Positions 46,224 to 52,880 of a stretch of 64,000 nucleotides of DNA are shown here, one piece after another. The translations under genes were made by a program, and so were the position numbers. The notes under the pieces were generated by a model. The model was not told the DNA's origin, searched no databases, and saw only the letters and a program-made list of their open reading frames with translations. Within the stretch, counting starts at the first letter, position 1, and each line of letters opens with the position of its first letter. The DNA comes from Capnocytophaga sp. ARDL2. GTDB taxonomy: Bacteria > Bacteroidota > Bacteroidia > Flavobacteriales > Flavobacteriaceae. Location of the stretch: contig NZ_CP168034.1 of the NCBI RefSeq assembly GCF_041530365.1, positions 620,001 to 684,000 of the forward strand. Direction: 5' to 3'.

Positions 46224-46231
46224 CAAATATA
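46224..46231 (-). promoter_or_regulatory. -7 element (TATATTTG) of the small HTH gene
   Basis: Reads TATATTTG on the minus strand. Operator palindrome 46233-46248 lies immediately upstream, between -7 and -33, so a bound repressor would block this promoter. Confidence 0.6.
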
Positions 46232-46232
46232 A

Positions 46233-46248
46233 TACAGAAATTCTGAAT
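46233..46248. promoter_or_regulatory. Operator palindrome 1 (CAGAA-A-TTCTG)
   Basis: TACAGAAATTCTGAAT in the divergent promoter region; perfect CAGAA/TTCTG arms around one central base. Confidence 0.65.
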
Positions 46249-46262
46249 TAAACAAATTAAAT

Positions 46263-46277
46263 TTCAGAAATTTTGAA
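46263..46277. promoter_or_regulatory. Operator palindrome 2 (TTCAGAAATTTTGAA)
   Basis: Same motif with one mismatch, 10 bp before the ATG of the repressor-like gene; suited to autoregulation. Confidence 0.6.
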
Positions 46278-46286
46278 AATAATTTT

Positions 46287-46745
46287 ATGTTTATGAGTAA
46301 AAATATTGTAAATCAGAGATTTATAGAAGTGATAAATTTTCTTATTTTAGAAAAAAAAGTTCCTTCAAAATCATTTTTAGCAGAAAAATTTGGGATAACA
46401 GCATCTAAATTTTCAGAAATTCTGAAAGAAAGAATGAATGTAGGAGTTGATTTATTATCTGTATTGATAGACGACTATGAAATCAACGCCGAATGGTTAC
46501 TTACAGGAAAGGGTTCTATGCTCAAAGGTGAGGTAAAAAATGAGGTTGTTACTCCTAATAATGATAAGTATATAGCAATGTTAGAGAAAAACAATGCTTT
46601 ATTAGAGGAAAACAAAGCTTTGTTACAAGAAAAAGTAGCCAAGTTAGAGTCTGAGATACAGGCGTTAAAGTCGGCACAAAGTAAGTCAGTCAATAAATAT
46701 ACCCAACCAACTCAATCACAACCTCTTATTCAGCCACGCCGTTAA
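46287..46745 (+). CDS. Phage-type HTH repressor-like protein (152 aa)
   Basis: N-terminal HTH (VPSKSFLAEKFGITASKFSEILKERMNVGVDLLSVLIDDYEINAEWLLTGKGSML) of the type seen in Bacteroidota phage and conjugative-element repressors. It is followed by a coiled coil (MLEKNNALLEENKALLQEKVAKLESEIQ) and a Gln/Pro-rich tail ending QPLIQPRR. Start at 46287 or 46293 (MSKN). Removing one T after CGCCG would extend the tail to RRNYCPVCGFNGANLGEA, so the present end may itself be a frameshift. A third operator palindrome lies inside the gene (46411-46427). Confidence 0.75.
   Translation: MFMSKNIVNQRFIEVINFLILEKKVPSKSFLAEKFGITASKFSEILKERMNVGVDLLSVLIDDYEINAEWLLTGKGSMLKGEVKNEVVTPNNDKYIAMLEKNNALLEENKALLQEKVAKLESEIQALKSAQSKSVNKYTQPTQSQPLIQPRR
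46411..46427. promoter_or_regulatory. Operator palindrome 3, inside the repressor gene
   Basis: TTTCAGAAATTCTGAAA, 17 bp with perfect 8-bp arms, the best of the three sites, encoding part of FSEILKE. May act as a roadblock or looping site. Confidence 0.55.
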
Positions 46746-46844
46746 TTATTGTCCTGTGTGTGGGTTTAATGGGGCAAATTTAGGCGAGGCGTAATGTACA
46801 AGTAATACATTTAATAACATTGTGTGTAAATAAAAAAATAGGTT

Positions 46845-46860
46845 TTTTAGGGGTGGGTAT
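46845..46860. repeat. Direct repeat TTTTAGGGGTGGGTA, copy 1
   Basis: 15-bp motif, G-rich in AT-rich DNA, repeated exactly at about 47465-47479; the two copies flank the HicB-like gene. Confidence 0.6.
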
Positions 46861-46884
46861 CATTTTCGTGGGGTCACGAAAATG
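46861..46884. repeat. Perfect hairpin with 10-bp arms
   Basis: Arms CATTTTCGTG and CACGAAAATG around a GGGT loop, immediately after direct repeat copy 1. No T-run follows, so it is not an ordinary terminator. Confidence 0.7.
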
Positions 46885-46987
46885 GTCGGTTTGCAGGTCT
46901 AAAAGTGGAAGGTGGGTATAAAAAAAGCCCCAAAAAAGGCTTGTTTTCAAAGGGTATAGTAGATTAATGATAAAAAACAATAATGAT

Positions 46988-47398
46988 ATGGAAGTTAAAA
47001 AAATAGAAATTTTTGTTGAAAAAGACAAGGAAGGAATGTATTGGGGAACAACTCAAAATTTTGTGGGTGTGGTCAGCTCTTGTGGAAATACATTTGAGGA
47101 ATTGAAAAGCAATTTGGAAGGGGCTTTTGCAGATAATATAGAAATTGCTAAAGAGTTTGGGGAAGATTATGCAAATGATTATGAAGATGTAGAATTTGTT
47201 TATAAAATGGATTTGTCTTCGTTTTTTGCTTTGATTCCTGAAGTGAAAATTTCATCGGTGGCAAAAAAAGCTGGATTGAACGAATCATTAGTAAGACAAT
47301 ATAAAAACGGCATAGCAACTGCCTCGCAAGAACAGGCTTATAAAATTCAAAATGCTATCCATCAATTGGGTAAAGAGTTGTTGGCTGTGCAATTTTAA
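46988..47398 (+). CDS. HicB-like antitoxin/HTH protein without a HicA partner
   Basis: A 136-aa protein (start at 46988; an upstream ATG at 46967 is possible). The N-terminal HicB-like fold is KIEIFVEKDKEGMYWGTTQN to GNTFEELKSNLEGAFADNIEIAKE. The C-terminal helix-turn-helix is KISSVAKKAGLNESLVRQYKNGIATAS. HicB antitoxins are normally paired with a ~60-aa HicA RNase; no such ORF exists on either side here. It is probably an orphan regulator of the integrated element. A terminator follows. Confidence 0.75.
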   Translation: MEVKKIEIFVEKDKEGMYWGTTQNFVGVVSSCGNTFEELKSNLEGAFADNIEIAKEFGEDYANDYEDVEFVYKMDLSSFFALIPEVKISSVAKKAGLNESLVRQYKNGIATASQEQAYKIQNAIHQLGKELLAVQF

Positions 47399-47415
47399 AA
47401 TTTTATTGAGTAGTA

Positions 47416-47448
47416 AAAAAGCGGAGTTTGTAGCTCCGCTTTTTTTTG
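47416..47448 (+). terminator. Terminator of the HicB-like gene
   Basis: Stem AGCGGAG / CTCCGCT and a T-run of eight. Confidence 0.85.
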
Positions 47449-47464
47449 TTGGAAAAAATTAATA

Positions 47465-47479
47465 TTTTAGGGGTGGGTA
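47465..47479. repeat. Direct repeat TTTTAGGGGTGGGTA, copy 2
   Basis: Exact match to the motif at about 46846-46860. Confidence 0.6.
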
Positions 47480-47607
47480 ACAAAAATATTATATATCATT
47501 TGCAATGATTTTAATTATGGTTTCATAATTAATTCAATAGTATTTAACTACTCTTAAAAGCTAAAACTCTGTACCTTTATACAGAGTTTTTTTTTACTCT
47601 TCCTCGT

Positions 47608-48140
47608 TTAGGAACTTGCAAAATTTATCAATTACACTTTCGTCTAAATCTGTAAGTTTTATCCTCGTGTTTTGGTTTTCAAATTCCTCGAATGTTTGGA
47701 TAAATTTTTTTGTAATATTTTTTATTTACTTCAGATAATAGTTTGTATCGACTACTTTTATGCGTGGGTGCTTTTTCTTTCATCCACCATTTGCAAAAGT
47801 CGGTAAAAAATAGCGTGTGGGCTGTCCTCGATTTGGGTTCGTGTCCGTAAAAAAATAGAATTGTATCACTGAGCCAATTTTTATCTATTTTTCGCCCTTG
47901 TGTAAAATCTTTATTAAATGTATCAAGAACAGAGTATTTTATTTCTTCTAACTTCTTATTGATAAAATCATAATCTATCTTCAGCACTTTGCGTACTTTT
48001 TTATTTTTTGTATCCCAAAATTCGGCAGGTACACTCAAATTGGTACGGCTCGAAACATCTATATTATATCCGTGCGTTAGTCTCGCATATATGGAGCTTA
48101 TCCCCTTATTTTTCTTAATGTAATAGTTTACATTTGCCAT
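47608..48140 (-). pseudogene. Truncated tyrosine recombinase (integrase) of a mobile element
   Basis: N-terminal part of a Bacteroidota tyrosine integrase: arm-binding segment MANVNYYIKKNKGISSIYARLTHG, IDVSSRTNLSVPAEFWDTKNKKVRKVLK, and the SAM-like domain FFTDFCKWWMKEKA. After a frame break in an A7 run near 47700 the sequence continues IQTFEEFENQNTRIKLTDLDESVIDKFCKFLNEEE and ends. The whole catalytic domain (R, H-x-x-R, Y) is missing, so it is inactive. It has its own strong promoter. Confidence 0.85.
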
Positions 48141-48189
48141 AACGAAAAATGATTTGATTATTAATTTTATTCTCTTTATTTTCTCTGAA

Positions 48190-48220
48190 CAAAGGTAATT
48201 TAAAGGGGTTTTAAGTGCAA
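48190..48220 (-). promoter_or_regulatory. Consensus promoter of the integrase remnant
   Basis: On the minus strand TTG (48218-48220), 20 bp, TACCTTTG (48190-48197), about 50 bp upstream of the integrase ATG. Confidence 0.75.
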
Positions 48221-48294
48221 AGAATACCGTGTTATTTTTTTTAAGTTATTGAAAAATAAATAATTATAAGTATTATTTAGTAGTTAATATAAAA

Positions 48295-49476
48295 CTACTC
48301 TTTTTCCTTTTTCTCTTCTTCTTCCAAAACTTCTTTTTCTACTTTTACACATTCGATGGTAGTAATGTATTTAGCGTCGTATTTTGGTGTTTTTTCGTCG
48401 TCTTCTCCAAGCAAAAAGCCGTAAGGACGCATACCTTCTACATTGTCACAAATGATTTTGAACATAGCCATCAACGGAATAGCCAAAAACATTCCTGCTA
48501 ATCCCCAAATGGCCTCTGCAATTAAAATTCCAAACAAGACCACAAATGAATTGAGTGATACTTTTGAACCTACAATTTTTGGCATAATGATATTTCCATC
48601 GATAGAGTTTACAATCACTACCGATATAATTACCCACAAAGCCTGAATGGGTGTACCCGTGGTGTAGGTAACAATGGTTGCCATAGCTGTTGCAGTAAAT
48701 ATTCCAATATAGGGAATCAGGTTTAGCACTCCACACAAAACGGCAAACAACAAAGCGTATTTGATGCCAATGATGCTATATGCAATAAACATTAATACGG
48801 TTACAATTACAACCTGTATCATCAATCCAAAGATATACTGTTTTACCACAGATTGTATCTCTTGAGTTACTTTCATAACCTTAGTTTTTTGTGAAACAGG
48901 GAAACACCATGTCAGAAATTTTACCAAATGTGAGCGATATAGCAACAAAAAGAATACTGATAAAAACACAAATGAAGCGGTAATCAATATCGAGGTAAGG
49001 CTTGATAATACAGATTGTGCAATTGTAGAGCTTCGTTGTAATAGTGTTTCGACATTTCCGCTAAGGTATTGCATTTGTTCTTCTTCAGATACACCAAAAT
49101 TGGTATAGATATAATTTTGAGTTTGATGAAACAAATTGACCATTTGCGTTTGAAATAAATCCCAGTCTTCTCTGAATTTTGCCATTTGTGTACCTATAAG
49201 AAACAGCACCAACAAGACCCCCAAGGTAAACAAAATCGGTGATACTAAAGACGAAACAATTATAGGGAAACGTAATTTTTGTTCAAAAAAACGCGTCATT
49301 GGTACAAGTAATAAGGCAATCAAAAGTCCGAGAATCAAAGGCAATAAAATTGATTTTCCGATGATTGCAATATAAACAATCAAAACCATACTGATAAGTA
49401 TGGTTGCTAATTTTATTACAAAAGGAGTTTTCTTAACTCCTTTTGTAGTGTTGATTTCTGTTGAATGATTTGTCAT
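48295..49476 (-). CDS. AI-2E family transporter (PerM-like permease)
   Basis: A 393-aa inner-membrane protein with about eight hydrophobic segments: LATILISMVLIVYIAIIGKSILLPLILGLLIALLLVP at the N-terminus and KYALLFAVLCGVLNLIPYIGIFTATAMATIV, the family signature, near residue 250. The soluble loop between (SGNVETLLQRSSTIAQSVLSSL) and a highly charged Glu/Lys tail are usual. The family includes exporters and Na+/H+ antiporters, so the substrate is unknown. Monocistronic. Confidence 0.9.
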   Translation of the reverse strand: MTNHSTEINTTKGVKKTPFVIKLATILISMVLIVYIAIIGKSILLPLILGLLIALLLVPMTRFFEQKLRFPIIVSSLVSPILFTLGVLLVLFLIGTQMAKFREDWDLFQTQMVNLFHQTQNYIYTNFGVSEEEQMQYLSGNVETLLQRSSTIAQSVLSSLTSILITASFVFLSVFFLLLYRSHLVKFLTWCFPVSQKTKVMKVTQEIQSVVKQYIFGLMIQVVIVTVLMFIAYSIIGIKYALLFAVLCGVLNLIPYIGIFTATAMATIVTYTTGTPIQALWVIISVVIVNSIDGNIIMPKIVGSKVSLNSFVVLFGILIAEAIWGLAGMFLAIPLMAMFKIICDNVEGMRPYGFLLGEDDEKTPKYDAKYITTIECVKVEKEVLEEEEKKEKE

Positions 49477-49506
49477 AATTGATTAGATATTTTAACCTTT
49501 TTATAT

Positions 49507-49599
49507 AGATTCCTCCTTTCGTCGGAATGACATTTATCAATTTGTCATTCAGGACAAGAGAGTTCCGATTACTATCGGAACGAATGAAGTGAAGAATCT
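49507..49599. repeat. MITE-like inverted-repeat element
   Basis: AGATTCCTCCTTTCGTCGGAATGAC at the left pairs with GTCATTC and ACGAATGAAGTGAAGAATCT on the right; an inner dyad TTCCGATTACTATCGGAA (about 49563-49580) adds a second stem. Short non-coding palindromic elements of this type are frequent in Bacteroidota. It sits between the AI-2E permease and CoA-transferase genes. Confidence 0.65.
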
Positions 49600-49604
49600 T
49601 TTTA

Positions 49605-50264
49605 TTAGTCAATAATCATTTCGGGAATATCCCCTTCGATAATTAAATCGGCTTCTGTAGCTTTTACGATGTCCTCTACTGAAACCCCTGGTGCTCTTTC
49701 CAATAGTTTAAATCCTTTTGAAGTAACCTCCAAAACAGCCAATTCTGTAACTACTTTTTTCACGCATCCTACACCCGTAAGAGGCAATGTACATTTTTTC
49801 AGAATTTTAGACTCCCCCGCTTTGTTTACATGCATCATAGCTACGATGATATTTTCGGCAGAGGCTACCAAATCCATAGCACCGCCCATACCTTTTACCA
49901 TTTTTCCTGGTATTTTCCAGTTGGCAATATCACCATTTTCGGCAACTTCCATAGCACCTAAAATCGTCAAATCTACATGTTGCGAACGAATCATACCAAA
50001 ACTCGTTGCCGAGTCAAAAAACACCGCACCTGGCAAAGTAGTAATCGTTTGCTTTCCTGCGTTGATGATGTCTGGATCTTCTTCACCTTCGTAAGGAAAA
50101 GGCCCCATACCCAACACTCCGTTTTCTGATTGAAATTCTACATTCATACCCGACGGTACATAATTGGCTACCAAAGTAGGAATACCAATGCCTAAATTTA
50201 CATAAAACCCGTCTTGAAGTTCTTTTGCAATTCGTTTTGCAATACCTATTTTATCTAAAGCCAT
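49605..50264 (-). CDS. scoB: 3-oxoacid CoA-transferase subunit B
   Basis: Beta subunit (219 aa) of succinyl-CoA:acetoacetate CoA-transferase, for ketone-body or acetoacetate use. The catalytic glutamate is in EFQSENGVLGMGPFP (about residue 46), preceded by YVNLGIGIPTLVANYV and followed by the GAMDLVASAENIIVAM block. The start is 5 bp after the stop of subunit A, so they form one operon. Confidence 0.95.
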   Translation of the reverse strand: MALDKIGIAKRIAKELQDGFYVNLGIGIPTLVANYVPSGMNVEFQSENGVLGMGPFPYEGEEDPDIINAGKQTITTLPGAVFFDSATSFGMIRSQHVDLTILGAMEVAENGDIANWKIPGKMVKGMGGAMDLVASAENIIVAMMHVNKAGESKILKKCTLPLTGVGCVKKVVTELAVLEVTSKGFKLLERAPGVSVEDIVKATEADLIIEGDIPEMIID

Positions 50265-50269
50265 AGCGA

Positions 50270-50971
50270 TTAGTCTTTTTTTCTTACAGTTCTTTGTTCA
50301 ATTCTTTTCTCGTAGTTTATTCCTTGAAAAATTCTTTTTACAAAAATCCCAGGAATGTGAATTTCATTAGGATTCAATGCTCCTGCTGGCACCAATTCTT
50401 CTACTTCGGCGATGGTGATTTTTCCTGCACCTGCCATATTTGCGTTGAAATTTCTGGCAGTACCTCTAAAAATTAAATTTCCAGCTTCGTCGCCTTTCCA
50501 AGCTTTTACAATGGCAAAATCAGCTTTGTAAGCCTCTTCCATTACATACATTTTTCCATTGAATTCACGAGTTTCTTTACCTTCGGCAACCTCTGTTCCG
50601 TATCCTGCTGGAGTGAAAAAAGCAGGAATTCCCGCTTGAGCAGCTCTACATTTTTCTGCTAAAGTACCTTGAGGAGTCAATTCTACTTCGAGTTCACCGC
50701 TGAGCATTTGTCTTTCAAATTCAGCATTTTCGCCCACATACGAAGCAATCATTTTTTTGATTTGTTTGTTTTGCAAAAGCAATCCTAAACCAAAATCGTC
50801 CACACCTGCATTGTTTGAAATACAAGTAAGACCTTTTATATTTTTCTTTACTAATTCAGCAATAGAATTTTCAGGGATTCCGCTCAGTCCGAAACCACCT
50901 ACCATAATTGTTTGATTGTCTTTTACATCAAACAAAGCCTCTGCGGCATTGGCTACTTTTTTATTTATCAT
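50270..50971 (-). CDS. scoA: 3-oxoacid CoA-transferase subunit A
   Basis: Alpha subunit (233 aa) of the CoA-transferase. CoA-binding [16 protein letters not shown] near residue 25, [16 protein letters not shown] and [19 protein letters not shown] are family blocks. The first gene of the two-gene operon with scoB; a terminator for the upstream DUF805 gene lies in the 141-bp gap before it. Confidence 0.95.
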   Translation of the reverse strand: MINKKVANAAEALFDVKDNQTIMVGGFGLSGIPENSIAELVKKNIKGLTCISNNAGVDDFGLGLLLQNKQIKKMIASYVGENAEFERQMLSGELEVELTPQGTLAEKCRAAQAGIPAFFTPAGYGTEVAEGKETREFNGKMYVMEEAYKADFAIVKAWKGDEAGNLIFRGTARNFNANMAGAGKITIAEVEELVPAGALNPNEIHIPGIFVKRIFQGINYEKRIEQRTVRKKD

Positions 50972-51066
50972 AATTGTATGCTTGTGTTTATTGGGTTTAA
51001 AATTAGTGATTTTTTTGATTGAATGGGTATTTTGGGGAGAAAATATTTAATTCACCTTAATAATAA

Positions 51067-51102
51067 AAACAACTCTAACACAATTTAGTATTAGAGTTGT
51101 AA
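51067..51102 (-). terminator. Terminator of the DUF805 gene
   Basis: Perfect 10-bp stem ACAACTCTAA / TTAGAGTTGT with a T-rich tail on the minus strand, just after the stop at 51113. Confidence 0.85.
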
Positions 51103-51112
51103 AGTTTATATT

Positions 51113-51424
51113 TTACTTTTTTTCTGAAGAAAAATAATCGGTAGGGAAACACGCCAAAATTAAATTGACAACAGGAATTAAAAACAAAAATTTATTTAAT
51201 CCTATGTCATTCATTCTTCTGAAACCAATCGCAAGGATAAAAAACACACCAAGGTATAATTGAATTTTACTTGAAATATCTTCAGGAATTTTTAATAATT
51301 TGAGAATAACCATTGAGATTGTACTCATTAAAAAGAGAAACAAATAAAATAGCCAAAATTCTTTTCTTGTAGATTTTCCTGAAAAATCAAACAATTTTTT
51401 TAATGGAATTGTAATGTGTTTCAT
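51113..51424 (-). CDS. DUF805 family membrane protein (103 aa)
   Basis: Small inner-membrane protein: FDFSGKSTRKEFWLFYLFLFL, then FILAIGFRRMNDIGLNKFLFLIPVVNLILACFP, which carries the DUF805 signature (R-R-x-x-D-x-G). About three membrane segments. Function unknown. It begins 17 bp after the broken lipoprotein gene upstream, so the two may share a transcript. Confidence 0.85.
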   Translation of the reverse strand: MKHITIPLKKLFDFSGKSTRKEFWLFYLFLFLMSTISMVILKLLKIPEDISSKIQLYLGVFFILAIGFRRMNDIGLNKFLFLIPVVNLILACFPTDYFSSEKK

Positions 51425-51441
51425 GTCTATTTATTTTAAAG

Positions 51442-52012
51442 TTATCTAACAATAGTTAAAGAAGGCGTTTGTTTTTGCCAATCTTGAATACCTCTTTCTA
51501 TACCACAATTATCCCATGCACAACTTGCCATATGTAGTAACAAACAATTCGGCATTGTAAAAGAACAAACAACTTTATCAAATGTATTCAAATTATCTAT
51601 TCTTTGTACAGCACATTGTCTAATACCTTCGTACGAACAAGGATTTACAGGGCCTATATAATAATTTACTCTTGTTTCTTTACCATCTACAATATCAACA
51701 GAATAATATTTTATACCATTAGACAAAAAATAAAGAGTACCTCTTACTTTTCCTCTTTTTTTATAAAAATATTCTTGAAAATCTTTAGAATTTATCGGTA
51801 AGTCTTCTGAAGTAACAAACGCTGTTTCTAAAATATGCTTTTTTCCATTATTAAAGAGTAACGCTTACCTTATCTAAAGTTATGGTTTTTTGTTTTGAAA
51901 AAGCTGAAACTTCTTTGTTTTTTATGTTTTCATTTGTTACAGATAGTTCTTCCTTATTACAAGATGAAAAGAAGAATGATAATGCTAAAATTGATAATGT
52001 TAATTTTATCAT
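51442..52012 (-). pseudogene. Lipoprotein of unknown function with one frameshift
   Basis: Starts at 52012 with MIKLTLSILALSFFFSSCNKEE (lipobox FSSC) and reads to VSVTL-stop near 51855. In a neighbouring frame it continues NNGKKHILETAFVTSEDLPINS and then SNGIKYYSVDIVDGKETRVNYY to SLTIVR at 51442. One missing base near 51855-51862 explains the break. The mature part has six or more Cys (NPCSYEGIRQC, VVCSFTMPNCLLLHMASCAWDNCG). No family recognised; a sequence error is possible. Confidence 0.7.
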
Positions 52013-52177
52013 ATGAATTAATATTTATAATTAATTATGAGGCATAAGGTATCTTTTTTTAATTAATTCTAAAAAAAAATAAATATATTTTTTAGTAATT
52101 TTTTTTTGAAAAGATAAAAATGAACCTACATTTATCTTTTTTTATTTATTGAGTATTTTGGGGAGAAAATTTATTGA

Positions 52178-52783
52178 TTACTCTCCAAAATCCAATTCCA
52201 ATTGATCGGGTAGCAATTTGAAACTCATTCTATGATATTTGCAAGGACCGTATTTTTTGATGGCTTCTCTGTGTTCTTTCGTAGGGTATCCTTTATTTTT
52301 ATCCCATCGATACATAGGAAATTCCTCGTGCAATTGCATCATTATTTCATCTCGATAGGTTTTTGCCAAAATAGAAGCAGTAGCTATGCTTAAAAATTTT
52401 GCATCACCTTTTACAATCGTTTGGTGAGGTATATTTAGAAAAGGATGAAATCTATTGCCATCAACAATGATAAATTCGGGAGAAATAGGCAATTTTTCTA
52501 AAGAAAGATGCATGGCTTTGATAGAAGCATTTAAAATATTTATTTCATCAATAATTTTAGGTTGAACATGAGCAACTGCAAAACAATCACTATTTTCTTC
52601 GATAAATTTTCTGAGAAAATTACGGGATTTTAGTTGTAACTTCTTAGAATCATTAATCATTTCATGTTGCAATTTTTCGTTCAGAATCACAGAAGCAGCA
52701 GTAACTGGCCCCGCTAAACAACCTCTACCAGCTTCGTCAGTTCCTGCTTCAAAAGAAAAGGTACTGTATTTGTAGTCTAACAT
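52178..52783 (-). CDS. rnhB: Ribonuclease HII
   Basis: Removes ribonucleotides from RNA:DNA hybrids. At 201 aa it has the active-site block [19 protein letters not shown] (D and E), [30 protein letters not shown] (third and fourth acidic residues) and [11 protein letters not shown]. Normal length and no neighbours in the same operon. Confidence 0.96.
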   Translation of the reverse strand: MLDYKYSTFSFEAGTDEAGRGCLAGPVTAASVILNEKLQHEMINDSKKLQLKSRNFLRKFIEENSDCFAVAHVQPKIIDEINILNASIKAMHLSLEKLPISPEFIIVDGNRFHPFLNIPHQTIVKGDAKFLSIATASILAKTYRDEIMMQLHEEFPMYRWDKNKGYPTKEHREAIKKYGPCKYHRMSFKLLPDQLELDFGE

Positions 52784-52835
52784 GTTAAAATATATATAAT
52801 AAGCGAAAGTAATTATTTTTTAGCAAAAATAAATG

Positions 52836-52843
52836 TATATTTG
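52836..52843 (+). promoter_or_regulatory. Candidate -7 element (TATATTTG) of the protease gene
   Basis: TAnnTTTG 37 bp before the ATG at 52881. The -33 region lacks a clear TTG. Confidence 0.5.
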
Positions 52844-52880
52844 TGATCTTCAAAAAATAATTTTTTAAAAGCATTACAAA

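Noticed and set aside
46170..46226. Longer form of the small HTH protein
   Set aside because: The TTG start lies within its own -7 element; the ATG at 46169 is used.
46918..46946. Hairpin AAGCC/GGCTT before the HicB-like gene as a terminator
   Set aside because: The stem is only five pairs with a loose loop and an interrupted T-run; too weak to call.
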